From JAQBQH01 sp035607415 (GTDB lineage Bacteria > Myxococcota_A > Polyangia > Palsa-1104): 64,000 nucleotides of DNA. The notes under the pieces were generated by a model that searched no databases, was not told the DNA's origin, and saw only the letters and a list, made by a program, of their open reading frames with translations. This document shows positions 27,592 to 38,414 of this stretch, one piece after another (the stretch's first letter is position 1; the number at the start of each line of letters is the position of its first letter). The position numbers and the translations under genes were made by a program. Where the stretch lies: NCBI GenBank assembly GCA_035607415.1, contig DATNAQ010000009.1, positions 1 through 64,000 on the forward strand. The letters run 5' to 3'.

Positions 27592-29199
<1,608 letters not shown>

Positions 29200-29268
29200 C
29201 GGCCTGCCGCGGGCGCGGCAAAAGAGTTCCTCTCGACGTCGTGGACGATTCTTGCAGCGCGCGATCGC

Positions 29269-30342
29269 ATGGGCGTGCGATGGGCAGCGGCGTTCCTCGT
29301 GGCGCTGGGCGGGTGCGGCGAGCAGATGCACGTGGCGTCGGCGACGAGCGTTGGCGCGGCGGGGCCCGCGCGAGGCGCGACCGCAAGCGACGGGCCGGGC
29401 GGCGAGGTGGGCGGCGACATGGCCGGCGACATGGCCGGGCCGGCGCCATCGTGCGTGTCGGGCCAGATCGGCGATGCGACGGTCGGCGCGGCGTTTGCCG
29501 TCGGCAGCGACGGGCTGTACTGGGTCGTGAGCTCGCTTCACGCGCCGGACAACGCGCTGTGGAAGATGCCCAAGGACGGCGGCGCGGCGGCGGTCGTGGC
29601 GTCCACGCCGAGCGAGCACAGCGGCGGCAAGGGGCTCGTCGCCGACGCAGATGGCTTGTTTCTGCTCGTGACGGGCAGCCCCGATTTGGACCCCGGCGGC
29701 CCGGGCTGGATCTCGCGCGTGGCGCCGGACGGCAGTCAGACGCGGATCGCGGACGGAGATGAGGGGTGCGCGCCGTACCTGGGTGACCTGGCCGATGACG
29801 GAGGCTCGCTGTTGTTCGTCGCGCACGCCGATCCGCATTGCGAGGACCGGACATCGTACGTCCTGGCCGCGGCCAAGGATGGCAGCGGCACGCGCGTGCT
29901 GGCGACGGCGCAGGCGCCGCGCGCGCCTCACGCCGACGGCGGCGAGGTCTACTTCCTCGACGGGACGCGGCTCGAGCGCGTGCCCGAAGCAGGCGGCGCG
30001 GTCGAGACCCTCGCGGAGACTGGTTTGGGCTCGCCGGGCCTCGTCGCGATCGCCGGCGGCTTCGCGTACGTCGGCGATCTGCTCGCCAGCCAGGTGGTGC
30101 GGATTCCGCTGGCGGGCGGCGTGCCGGTGGTGGTCGGGTCGTCGGCGTCGTCGGGTGTGCAGCTCACGGCGCTGGCCGCGCGCGGCGGGCGCCTGTATGT
30201 CGGAACGAGCGCCGGGCTCGTCGACGAGGCGGGCGACGGCAGCGAAGAGCGGTGGTTGTCCGCCGCGCGGGTCGCCGCGCTCGGCTTCGACGACGCGGGG
30301 CTGTATGCCGCCGGTGAGGGGATCTACCGCTTCTGTAACTGA
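29269..30342 (+). CDS. Lipoprotein with beta-propeller-like repeats
   Basis: The product has 357 residues. MGVRWAAAFLVALGGCG is a lipoprotein signal (Cys16). A Gly/Ala-rich spacer with GGDMAGDMAG follows, then repeated 40-residue units with G(L/F)Y or VYF motifs: AVGSDGLYWVVSS, VADADGLFLLVTG, DGGEVYFLDGTRL, IAGGFAYVGDLLA, ARGGRLYVGTSAG and FDDAGLYAAGEG. This predicts a beta-propeller on the outer membrane or in the periplasm. Such proteins are common in Myxococcota with unknown roles. The 3' end overlaps queG on the other strand by 19 bases. Confidence 0.75.
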   Translation: MGVRWAAAFLVALGGCGEQMHVASATSVGAAGPARGATASDGPGGEVGGDMAGDMAGPAPSCVSGQIGDATVGAAFAVGSDGLYWVVSSLHAPDNALWKMPKDGGAAAVVASTPSEHSGGKGLVADADGLFLLVTGSPDLDPGGPGWISRVAPDGSQTRIADGDEGCAPYLGDLADDGGSLLFVAHADPHCEDRTSYVLAAAKDGSGTRVLATAQAPRAPHADGGEVYFLDGTRLERVPEAGGAVETLAETGLGSPGLVAIAGGFAYVGDLLASQVVRIPLAGGVPVVVGSSASSGVQLTALAARGGRLYVGTSAGLVDEAGDGSEERWLSAARVAALGFDDAGLYAAGEGIYRFCN

Positions 30343-31535
30343 GCCCGCGCGGCGTCGAGCTCGAGGCGCACGTCGTCGTCGCTCTCGCGGGCGAGGGCGG
30401 CATCGAGGAGCGCCGCGAGCGCCGCGGCGCCACGTTCCGGCACGTGTGCGCGCTCGCGGCCGAGGATCTGCGCGAGGGCCCAGGCGACGTGGGCGCGCAC
30501 GAGCGGCGAGGGCTCGCCGAGCGCGTGCATGAGCGGCGGCAGCTCGTCGACGCCGCCGGTGTTGCCGAGGGCGACGGCGACGTTGCGCAGCAGCTGCGCG
30601 CGATGGATGCGGCGCAGGGCGGAGCCTGCCTGCCACTTGCGGAACTGCGCGGAGCCGAGGCCGAGCAGGCGCACCAGCGACGGGCGCGCATAGCCGGCGC
30701 GCGGCGTCAGCTCGGGGGCACCGGTGGTACGCGATTGCTGCAGGTCGGCGGCGTTGAACGGGCAGACGTCCTGGCAGATGTCACAGCCGAAGACGTGGTC
30801 GCCGACGAGCGGGCGCAGCTCGCGCGGGATGGGGCCGGGGTTTTCGATCGTGAGATACGAGATGCAGCGGCGCGCGTCGAGCGTGTAGGCGTCGACGAAG
30901 GCGTGCGTGGGGCAGGCCTCGAGGCAGCGCGTGCAGGCGCCGCAGCGGGGCGCGGCGTCGTCGAGCGCACCCGGCGCGCAGTCGAGGTCGGTGACCAGCT
31001 CGCCGAGGAGCACGAAGCTGCCGAGGCCGGGCGCGATCAGCATCGTGTTCTTGGCCTGGAAGCCGATGCCGCCGGCGGAGGCGGCCTCGCGCTCGAGGAC
31101 GGGCGCGGTGTCGACGCAGGCGACGAAGGCCACCGCGGCGTCGGCGGCGCGCGAGACGGCGGCGGCGAGCGCGCGCAGCTTGTTCTTGAGGACCACGTGG
31201 TAGTCGTCGCCGCGGGCGTAGCGGGCGATGCGGCCGCGCGGGCCACGCGCCAGGCGATCGGCGGGAACGTCGGCGGGATCGGGGTGCGCGTACGAGAGCG
31301 CGACGGTGACGACGGTGCGGGCGCTGTCGAGCAGCGCGCGCGGATCGCGGCGCTCCTCGGACTGGGCGTCGAGATAGCGCATGTCCGCGGCGAAACCGCG
31401 TGCGATCCAGTCGCGAAAAATTCGGTGGCGGGCCACGGGGGCGACCGGCGTGAAACCGATGCGCGCGAAGCCGAGCGCGCGCGATTCCGCGACAAAGAGC
31501 GCGGCGGCAGCGACGGGATCGAGCGACGGGGACAT
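30324..31535 (-). CDS. queG: Epoxyqueuosine reductase QueG
   Basis: The product has 403 residues from Met at 31535 (MSPSLDPVAAA); an ATG six codons earlier is also possible. It catalyses the last step of queuosine synthesis in tRNA using cobalamin and two [4Fe-4S] clusters. The ferredoxin-like part has CGACTRCLEACPTHAF and, later, CDICQDVCPFN. Other family blocks are GFARIGFTPV, GRIARYARGDDYH and GGIGFQAKNTMLI. The C-terminal 90 residues form HEAT-like helices (LRRIHRAQLLRNVAVALGN, LVRAHVAWALAQILG), as in longer QueG proteins. Confidence 0.95.
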   Translation of the reverse strand: MSPSLDPVAAAALFVAESRALGFARIGFTPVAPVARHRIFRDWIARGFAADMRYLDAQSEERRDPRALLDSARTVVTVALSYAHPDPADVPADRLARGPRGRIARYARGDDYHVVLKNKLRALAAAVSRAADAAVAFVACVDTAPVLEREAASAGGIGFQAKNTMLIAPGLGSFVLLGELVTDLDCAPGALDDAAPRCGACTRCLEACPTHAFVDAYTLDARRCISYLTIENPGPIPRELRPLVGDHVFGCDICQDVCPFNAADLQQSRTTGAPELTPRAGYARPSLVRLLGLGSAQFRKWQAGSALRRIHRAQLLRNVAVALGNTGGVDELPPLMHALGEPSPLVRAHVAWALAQILGRERAHVPERGAAALAALLDAALARESDDDVRLELDAARAQLQKR

Positions 31536-31653
31536 GGGCGGCTTGGTTAGCACAGTCGGCGGCTGTCGGGATTCGTTACATCGTGTTCGGACGCATTACA
31601 GAATGTTAATTAATCGTAAATTTGGGGCTCCAATTCGCGCAGATGTCGTCATT

Positions 31654-32715
31654 ATGTACGCGATGCGAGATACCGCCCGGTCCTACGCCGTTTCGACCAC
31701 CGCCGAAGAATCCGAAGCCGCTCCCGCCGAAGAAACCGCCGTCGCTGCCGCTCCGCGATCTTCGTTTCTGACGGTCCTCGCCGCGCTCGGGCCCGACATC
31801 ACGCTGTGCCTACTCTGCGCGATGGCGCTCGGCGTGGTCGGCCAGCTCTTCGGCGCGCACTACGTATTGCGCCTCTCGACGATGCTGCTGCCCGGCCTAG
31901 TGGCGCCGTGCATCCTCGTGGTTCAGCTCCTGCGCGGGCGCTTTCGCGAAGAGGCGCTCGCGACGCTGCGCGACTGGATGCCGCTGGTGTTCGTGGCGGT
32001 GGTGTTCGACAACCTCGAGAACTACACGGCGCTGGTGCGGCCGCTGGTGATCGACAGCTACCTCTATCGCATCGACGTGGCGCTGTTCGGGATCGAGCCG
32101 TCGGTGTGGATGATGAAGGTCTACCATCCGCTGCTCACCGACTGGATGGCGAGCTGCTACGCGATCTTTCTGATCACGCCGATGTTCCTCGCCATCGTCG
32201 TGGCGCTGCGCGGGCGGCGCGGCGACTTCCGCGAGATCGCGCTCGCGGTGATGCTGCAGATGTGGATCGCGTTCTTCGTGTTCATCTGCCTGCCGGCGGG
32301 GCCGCCGCGTTACTACGCGCCGCTGCGCGACGGCGTGTTCCACACGGCGCTGCCGTCGTTCTTCAACATCAACTCGGCGCTGCAGGCCAAGTGGGATACC
32401 TACTCGCCGCTGCTCGTGCGCGCGTCGTTCCCGTCGCTGCACTGCGCGTACGCGACGCTGACGCTCATCTACGCGTGGCGCTACGGCGACGCGGTGTTCA
32501 AGAGCTGGTTGCCGAGGCGCGCGTTCTTCTGGATGGTGCTGCCGCTCGAGCTGTCGCTCTACCTCTCGACGATCTATCTGCGCCACCACTGGATCCCCGA
32601 CATCGCGGCGGGGATCCTGCTCGGCATCATCGCCTGCAACGTGGCGCCGTGGCTGCGCGCGCGCTGGCCCGAAATGAAGAGCCGCCGTCGCGCCGCCGCC
32701 GCCGCCGCCGTCTAG
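31654..32715 (+). CDS. PAP2-superfamily membrane protein (Aur1/Ipt1-like)
   Basis: The product has 353 residues with a polar Ala/Glu-rich N-terminus (about 1-35), then seven or so membrane segments. Active-site motifs of the PAP2/inositol-phosphoceramide-synthase type are visible: LPAGPPRYY, FPSLHCAYAT (with the His of motif 2) and STIYLRHHWIPDIAAG (His and Asp of motif 3). Such enzymes hydrolyse or transfer lipid phosphates; a lipid phosphotransferase is as likely as a phosphatase. The start is uncertain: ATG 31654 and ATG 31603 are both in frame and neither has a clear ribosome-binding site. The upstream 31597-31626 is unusually AT-rich and probably contains the promoter. Confidence 0.82.
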   Translation: MYAMRDTARSYAVSTTAEESEAAPAEETAVAAAPRSSFLTVLAALGPDITLCLLCAMALGVVGQLFGAHYVLRLSTMLLPGLVAPCILVVQLLRGRFREEALATLRDWMPLVFVAVVFDNLENYTALVRPLVIDSYLYRIDVALFGIEPSVWMMKVYHPLLTDWMASCYAIFLITPMFLAIVVALRGRRGDFREIALAVMLQMWIAFFVFICLPAGPPRYYAPLRDGVFHTALPSFFNINSALQAKWDTYSPLLVRASFPSLHCAYATLTLIYAWRYGDAVFKSWLPRRAFFWMVLPLELSLYLSTIYLRHHWIPDIAAGILLGIIACNVAPWLRARWPEMKSRRRAAAAAAV

Positions 32716-32973
32716 GGCCGGTTCGACTCGCACGTTCATGCAGGCAATGCACTCGGCCGACCGAGGGATGCCGGCGCAAAGATAGATTGCGCTGCCGTCG
32801 GGGCGCGTGTTGCACTCGCGGTTCTGGCAGCGCGGCCGTTCAAGCCGACGCCGTCGTCGTCACCGTCGGGCGCGTAGCACGACGACGCGGATCATGGGCC
32901 GAGGATAGCCCATGATGGGAATCCGCCGCCCGGCCGCGCGAGGGGTGGTGCGCGACCGGGCGACGGGGTTGAA
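32716..32973 (-). other. Gene-poor stretch with possible remnant of a Cys-rich protein
   Basis: No intact gene is seen in these 258 bases. On the minus strand, around 32720-32890, two adjacent frames give protein-like fragments: CYAPDGDDDGVGLNGR, a calcium-binding-like run, and then, one frame over, RCQNRECNTRPDGSAIYLCA followed by SAECIACMN. Neither has a start codon in a good context. They may be the frameshifted remains of a secreted Cys-rich protein like the one at 32974. The rest shows no recognisable signal. Confidence 0.3.
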
Positions 32974-33465
32974 TCAGGGCAGGTCGGCTTCGCAGGCGGC
33001 GTACTGCGAGTAGCAGGTGCCGCAGTAGGTCGTCTCGGTGCAGGTGCCGGCCATCTTGATGCTGTCGTCCTGGCAGGCGGTGCAGTCGGCCGACGGCGTG
33101 CCGCCGCTGAACGTGCAGGGTGCGGGGCCGCCGTCCGGATGCGGGAAGCACTCGTTTCTCACGCAGCGCGAGGCCGCCTGGTAGAGCTGCCGCGCCTGCT
33201 TGGTGGCGCTCTGTTGGCAGAGGGTGCAGCTCGCCTGGTCGGTGCAGGCGTCCTCGCACGCGGCGAGCGCGTGGCAGCCGTAGGCGGGCTGCATGTCGGG
33301 CGGCAGGGTCATCGCCATGTCGCCGCCGCCGCCGGCCGCCCCGGACATGTCGCCCGAGCCGCTGCCGCCGGTGCCACCGTTGCCGCCGGTGCCGTTGTTG
33401 TTGTTGCTGCCGCCGCAGCCGAGGAACACGAGGGTCAAGCCAAGGATCATCGAGGTTCGTATCAT
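32974..33465 (-). CDS. Cysteine-rich lipoprotein
   Basis: The product has 163 residues. MIRTSMILGLTLVFLGCG is a lipoprotein signal (Cys17), followed by an Asn/Gly/Ser-rich spacer with GGDMAMTLPPDM. The mature domain contains about 15 cysteines in small loops: YGCHALAACEDACTDQASCT, LCQQSATKQARQ, CVRNECFP, DCTACQDD and TYCGTCYSQYAACEADLP. This style is frequent in Myxococcota and suggests a disulfide-stabilised surface protein. Function is unknown. It is divergent from kamA, with 241 bases between. Confidence 0.72.
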   Translation of the reverse strand: MIRTSMILGLTLVFLGCGGSNNNNGTGGNGGTGGSGSGDMSGAAGGGGDMAMTLPPDMQPAYGCHALAACEDACTDQASCTLCQQSATKQARQLYQAASRCVRNECFPHPDGGPAPCTFSGGTPSADCTACQDDSIKMAGTCTETTYCGTCYSQYAACEADLP

Positions 33466-33706
33466 GCGCGCGGCCAAAGCAAGCGGCGCGCCGCCGACGG
33501 TGCGGGGCGGCGATGTCGGACAAATGCGGTCGCCGCCAGCGGATCGGCAGGCTGCACACACGAGGCGGCGCGCGTGGGGACCGCGCTCTCTGGCGCGCGA
33601 TGCCGCGGCGTCGGGGCGGGACGACGCGGGCGACGATGGGCCCCGGCGGTGCGCACCGTCGTGTTCAGCCGTTGACTCTCGCGCGTTCGTCGGTTATCCC
33701 CGCGGC

Positions 33707-34873
33707 ATGTCGTTGCCGTTGCACCGACCGGCGCCGAAGGCGCGCCGGCGCGAGGAGGTCGCCACCGTCGAGTGGAACGACTGGCGTTGGCAGCTTCGTC
33801 ATCGTTTGACGCAGCTCGCGGATCTCGAGCAGTTCGTCGCGCTGACGGAAGAGGAGCGGCGCGGCGTGGCGCTGGCGCCGGAGCTGTTCCGCGTGGGGAT
33901 CACGCCGTACTACGCGTCGCTGATGGATCGCGAGCGCGCCGACTGTCCGGTGCGCATGCAGGTCATTCCGCTCGGCAAGGAGGAGCGGGTGGCGCGCGGC
34001 GAGTATGTCGATCCGCTCGGCGAGGATGGGCTGTCGCCGGCGCCGTCGATCGTGCATCGCTATCCGGATCGCGTGCTCTTGCTCGCGCTCGATCGCTGCG
34101 CGGTCTATTGCCGGCACTGCAACCGGCGGCGGCTCGTCGGGCAGGACGACGGCGTGATCTCGACGCAGCGCCTGGAGCAGGCGCTCGACTACATCCGGCG
34201 CACGCCGCAGATCCGCGACGTGCTCATCTCGGGCGGCGATCCGCTGACGCTGGCGACGGAGAAGCTGGAGTGGATCGTGTCGAGCGTGCGCGCGGTGGAG
34301 CACGTCGACATCGTGCGCATCGGGACGCGCGTGCCGGTGGCGCTGCCGATGCGCGTGGACGACGAGCTGGTGAATATGCTGAAGCGTTATCACCCGCTCT
34401 ATATCAATACGCATTTCAATCATCCAAAAGAGGTGACCGAGGAGGCGATCGCGGCTTGCAACAAGCTGGCGGATGCGGGGATTCCTCTCGGGAACCAGAC
34501 GGTGCTGTTGCGCGGGGTGAACTCGGATCCGGCGATTATCGAGCGGTTGAATCGGCTTTTGTTACGGATGCGGGTAAAGCCGTATTATTTGTTTCAGGGC
34601 GATCCGGTGCAGGGGACCGATCATCTGCGCACGCCGGTGGGCGCGGGCATCGCGATCATGGAGCGGTTGCGCGGGCGCATCACGGGGATGGGGATTCCGC
34701 AGTTGGTGATCGACGCGCCGGGTGGGGGCGGGAAGATTCCGATCGGGCCCAACTACGTGCTGGCGTGGGGCGCGGGCGAGCTGACGCTGCGCAACTACGA
34801 GAACAAGGTGGTGACGTACGTCGAGCCGGCGGAGCGCGACTGCACCTGCACGTACGAACACGACGCATGCTGA
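33707..34873 (+). CDS. kamA: KamA-family radical SAM protein (lysine 2,3-aminomutase-like)
   Basis: The product has 388 residues, intermediate between EpmB (about 340) and catabolic KamA (about 415). The radical SAM cluster is CAVYCRHCNRRR (Cys131, 135, 138). Typical blocks follow: DVLISGGDPLTL, RIGTRVPVALPMRV, INTHFNHPKEVT, GIPLGNQTVLLRGVN, YYLFQGDPVQGTDHLRTP, and the PLP-lysine region DAPGGGGKIPIGPNY. A Cys-rich end (CTCTYEHDAC) resembles the zinc ligands of KamA. It could make beta-lysine as an osmolyte or antibiotic precursor, or start lysine fermentation. The companion RnfC/PduS-like gene starts eight bases after the stop. No ribosome-binding site is obvious; TTGACT at 33672 could be part of a promoter. 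Confidence 0.85.
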   Translation: MSLPLHRPAPKARRREEVATVEWNDWRWQLRHRLTQLADLEQFVALTEEERRGVALAPELFRVGITPYYASLMDRERADCPVRMQVIPLGKEERVARGEYVDPLGEDGLSPAPSIVHRYPDRVLLLALDRCAVYCRHCNRRRLVGQDDGVISTQRLEQALDYIRRTPQIRDVLISGGDPLTLATEKLEWIVSSVRAVEHVDIVRIGTRVPVALPMRVDDELVNMLKRYHPLYINTHFNHPKEVTEEAIAACNKLADAGIPLGNQTVLLRGVNSDPAIIERLNRLLLRMRVKPYYLFQGDPVQGTDHLRTPVGAGIAIMERLRGRITGMGIPQLVIDAPGGGGKIPIGPNYVLAWGAGELTLRNYENKVVTYVEPAERDCTCTYEHDAC

Positions 34874-34880
34874 TCGGCGC

Positions 34881-35801
34881 ATGCTGATCGGGGACTGCGC
34901 GTCGGATCCGCCGCTCGGGGCGACCGAGCGGGCGTTGGCGACGGCGCGCGCGGACGACGTGGTCTATGGCCTCGGCGCGGCGGCGCTGGCGCGCGGGCAC
35001 CAGAAGCTGGCGCTGGCGGTGGCGGACGCCGAGGCGCGCACGGCGCTGGCGCGGGCGATCGAGGCGATCGGCGCGGACGTGGCCCTCGTGGACGTCGAGG
35101 CGGCGTGGCCGGCGGTGGCGGCGGGGGTGAAGGACGAGGTCCTGCCGGCGTCGGTGCTGGTGGCGATCGCCGAAGCGGCGCGCGGGCCGAAGCGGCCGGC
35201 GGCGGTGGCGGTGAGCGTGGTCGGCGCGGTGCAGACGCCGGCGGTGGTGCTCGCGGCGGCGACGGCGACGATGGGCGAGCTGGTCGCGCGCGTCGGCGGG
35301 CCGATCGACGATGATTGGGTGGCGATCGCGGGGGGCGCGCCTGCGGGGTGGATCGTGGCGCGTGAGGCGACGCTGGCGGAGGCGGGGGCGCCGTCGGTGG
35401 TGCTGGTGTTGCCGGCGCGGCACGCGCTGGTGCGGCGGCTGCGCACCACCGTCGGGGATTGGCTGTGGCGCGCGGCGTCGGCGTGCGAGGGCTGCCGCGC
35501 CTGTGGTGATGCGTGCCCGTCGGGATTGGCGACGCATGGGCTGGTGGCGACGCTGGCGAGCGGGCGCGACGACGGCACGGCGCCGGCCGCGTTTGCCGCG
35601 TGCACGGGGTGCGGCGTGTGCGATGCAGCGTGCCCGGCGGGGTTGTCGCCGCGGGCGCTGGCGGTCGCGGTTCGTGATCGGCTAGCGCGGGGCGGGGTGG
35701 CGGCGGGGGCGTCGGCGCGGCGGGTCGGGATCGATCGCGCGCTTCTGACGCTGCGGCTCGGGCTCGCGGCGTACGACCGCGAGCCGCGCCTCGCGTTTTA
35801 G
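34881..35801 (+). CDS. RnfC/PduS-like protein with two [4Fe-4S] motifs
   Basis: The product has 306 residues. A C-terminal ferredoxin domain has CEGCRACGDACPSGL and CTGCGVCDAACPAGL, matching the two-cluster arrangement and Pro-Ser/Ala-Gly-Leu context of RnfC and PduS. The preceding beta-rich part (about 95-190; VGAVQTPAVVLAAATATMG, DDDWVAIAGGAPAGW, SVVLVLPARHALVRRLR) resembles the SLBB/NQO1-like region. The N-terminal nucleotide-binding module of full RnfC is shortened or replaced. It probably moves electrons, and its position right after kamA suggests it reduces the radical SAM cluster or a cofactor (inference). The stop overlaps the minus-strand neighbour by four bases. Confidence 0.7.
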   Translation: MLIGDCASDPPLGATERALATARADDVVYGLGAAALARGHQKLALAVADAEARTALARAIEAIGADVALVDVEAAWPAVAAGVKDEVLPASVLVAIAEAARGPKRPAAVAVSVVGAVQTPAVVLAAATATMGELVARVGGPIDDDWVAIAGGAPAGWIVAREATLAEAGAPSVVLVLPARHALVRRLRTTVGDWLWRAASACEGCRACGDACPSGLATHGLVATLASGRDDGTAPAAFAACTGCGVCDAACPAGLSPRALAVAVRDRLARGGVAAGASARRVGIDRALLTLRLGLAAYDREPRLAF

Positions 35802-36211
35802 CGCGCGGTCAGCGAGCGCGCGAGGGCCGCGGCGTCGGCGGACGAGCGCAGCGTGATCGAGACCTTGCCGCCGGTGATGGCGTCGCGGATGACCGGCGCG
35901 CTCTGCACCACGCCGCCGACGAGGATGGCGACCTTGTCGCCGCGATGCGCGGCGGTGAGCGCGGCGAACGACTTTGCCGTCGGCGGTGCCAGCGTGAGCC
36001 GGACCTCGGTGCCGGCGGCGTGCGCCTCGGTGATGGTGAAGGGCGCCGTCAGGAGCGACGGACCGAGGTGGAGCGCGGCGCCGTCGCGCGCGGGGAAGAC
36101 GGTGCCGCCGTCGGTGACGACGGCGCGCAGATCGATGGACGGAGGCTCGGCGCGGACCGATGCCGGGACGAGCGCAAACAAAAAGGCGACGACGAACATG
36201 ATGGTTCGCAT
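35798..36211 (-). CDS. Secreted SecD P1-head-like domain protein
   Basis: The product has 137 residues. A signal peptide (MRTIMFVVAFLFALVPASVR, ending RAE) is followed by one domain whose core, FAALTAAHRGDKVAILV then GGVVQSAPVIRDAITGG, closely resembles the periplasmic P1 head of SecD. SecD itself has six membrane segments; none is present here beyond the signal. A free-standing head domain in the periplasm could assist folding or release of exported proteins, or be a domestication of the fold. It converges with the RnfC-like gene. Confidence 0.7.
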   Translation of the reverse strand: MRTIMFVVAFLFALVPASVRAEPPSIDLRAVVTDGGTVFPARDGAALHLGPSLLTAPFTITEAHAAGTEVRLTLAPPTAKSFAALTAAHRGDKVAILVGGVVQSAPVIRDAITGGKVSITLRSSADAAALARSLTAR

Positions 36212-36262
36212 GGAATCTCCTTGGTTCGAGTGGACTGCGTTGGATGAGCGGAAGCGCTCAGG

Positions 36263-36562
36263 TCACAACAGCAGGGCTCGATCTCGGAGATACAGTGGGG
36301 TCGCGCGTGAAGACGCGTCCGCGCGCGGCGGAGCCGAAAGGGCGGCGAGCGACAGCGGCGGCGCGAGCGCGGTGGCGACGGCGAGCGGTGCCAGCGCGTG
36401 CGGCGGCGCCGGCGGCACGCTCGGCGCCGCGACGGCGTCGACAGCCGGAGCGGCCGCGAGGACGGAGTGGCGATCGCCCGTCGGCGATACGGCACGCGTC
36501 TCGCAAACGCCGACGGTCCCGAGGACCGCGACACCGAGCAGAACGCTCGCCAGAAGCTGCAT
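36263..36562 (-). CDS. Possible small secreted Ala/Pro-rich protein
   Basis: The product has 99 residues. MQLLASVLLGVAVLGTVGVC has a signal-like hydrophobic core, followed by ETRAVSPTGDRH and a long Ala/Pro/Val stretch, ending LYLRDRALLL. No family is seen. It sits on the same strand as its neighbours in a gap that would otherwise be empty for 384 bases, but the composition could also arise by chance in GC-rich DNA. Confidence 0.4.
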   Translation of the reverse strand: MQLLASVLLGVAVLGTVGVCETRAVSPTGDRHSVLAAAPAVDAVAAPSVPPAPPHALAPLAVATALAPPLSLAALSAPPRADASSRATPLYLRDRALLL

Positions 36563-36595
36563 GGTTCGCGCGCGCACGACGATCGAGATTCTACG

Positions 36596-37060
36596 TCATC
36601 GCTCGGTCTGCCGCCAGGGGCCGCGCTCGCCGCCGTCGCGCATCGCCACCGCGCGGCGGATGACCGGCGCGAGCCCGTCGGTGGTGTCCCACGCGTCGAG
36701 CTCGGCGACGGGCACCCAGCGCGCGTCGGCGCTGTCGCTTGCCGCGCGCAGCTCACCGACGGGCGCGCTGCCGAGAAAATCGAGGATGACGTAGTGGTAT
36801 TCGACGCGGCCGTCGCCGTCGCGCAAGACGCGGTCGAGCACTTCGACGACGGGTCCGAGCGTGCAGCCGAGCCCGGTCTCTTCGCGGAGCTCGCGCAGCG
36901 CCGCCTCTTCGAGCGTCTCGCCGACTTCGACGCCGCCGCCGGGCACCGTCCAGCGCCCGACCTGCGGCGGCCGCGCGCGCTGGACGAGCAGCACGCGCTC
37001 GCCGTCGAGCAGTAGCACGCCGACGGCGACCACCGGCGCGTCGGGGTACCGGCGCGGCAT
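36596..37060 (-). CDS. Nudix hydrolase
   Basis: The product has 154 residues. The Nudix box GGGVEVGETLEEAALRELRE followed by ETGLG is complete (GX5EX7REUXEEXGU). Family blocks VVAVGVLLLDGERVLLVQRA and GRWTVPGGG precede it, as in MutT/ADP-ribose-type enzymes. The substrate is a nucleoside diphosphate derivative, not further resolvable. The ATG overlaps the stop of the upstream methyltransferase gene (TGATG). Confidence 0.92.
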   Translation of the reverse strand: MPRRYPDAPVVAVGVLLLDGERVLLVQRARPPQVGRWTVPGGGVEVGETLEEAALRELREETGLGCTLGPVVEVLDRVLRDGDGRVEYHYVILDFLGSAPVGELRAASDSADARWVPVAELDAWDTTDGLAPVIRRAVAMRDGGERGPWRQTER

Positions 37061-37715
37061 CAGCGCCGGCGCCGGTCGGGCGGGACCTTGAGCGACAGCG
37101 CCACGCCGTCGCGCACCGGCACGATCGTCGTCAACAGATCGGGCGCGGCGAACGCTTCTTTGTTGTAGCGGACCACGCCGCGCGTGTCGGCGTCCTGCCT
37201 CGACGCCGGCGCGATCACGTTGCCCGACCAGAGCGCGTTGTCGCAGATGATGTAGCCGCCGTTGCGCACGCGCGAGCGCGCCAGCTCGAGCGCCATCGGA
37301 TAGGCGTGCTTGTCGACGTCGATGAAGACGACGTCGAAGGGGCCGGGGTACTTCTTGATGACCTCGCAGGCGTCGCCGACTTCATAGTGCACGCGCGGCG
37401 CCAGCCCTGCCTTGTCCATCCACGCCCTGGCCTCGGCCGAGAGCTTGGCGTCGAGGTCGGTGTGCACGACGCGGCCGCCGTCGCCGACGGCGTTGGCGAA
37501 CCACCAGGTCGAATAGCCGAAGCCCGAGCCCATCTCGAAGACGTCGCGGGCGCCCACCGCCATCGCCGTCTGCATGCACAGCCGGCCGACGAGCGGGCCG
37601 ATGATGGGGAACTTCGCCGCCTCGCCGCGGTCCTCCATCTCGGCGAGGACGCCGTCGCGCGTGCGACCGAGCTGCGCGAGGTAGTGCTCGATCTCGACGT
37701 CGACGATGTGGTCCA

Positions 37716-37719
<4 letters not shown>
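37060..37719 (-). CDS. SAM-dependent O-methyltransferase (class I, CCoAOMT-like)
   Basis: The product has 219 residues. It has the small O-methyltransferase fold: DVFEMGSGFGYSTWWFANAV (motif I), VVHTDLDAKLSAEARAWMDK, VHYEVGDACEVI, FDVVFIDVDKHAYP with the metal/catalytic Asp, and GGYIICDNALWSGNVI. It is similar to bacterial O-methyltransferases of the caffeoyl-CoA family acting on catechol-like substrates. The first of two adjacent Met codons overlaps the nth stop (ATGA); GGAAAG precedes it. Confidence 0.9.

Positions 37720-38392
<673 letters not shown>

Positions 38393-38414
<22 letters not shown>

Noticed and set aside
35798..36211. Truncated secD pseudogene
   Set aside because: It has its own signal peptide, an intact frame and no neighbouring secDF sequence, so a deliberate small gene is more likely.
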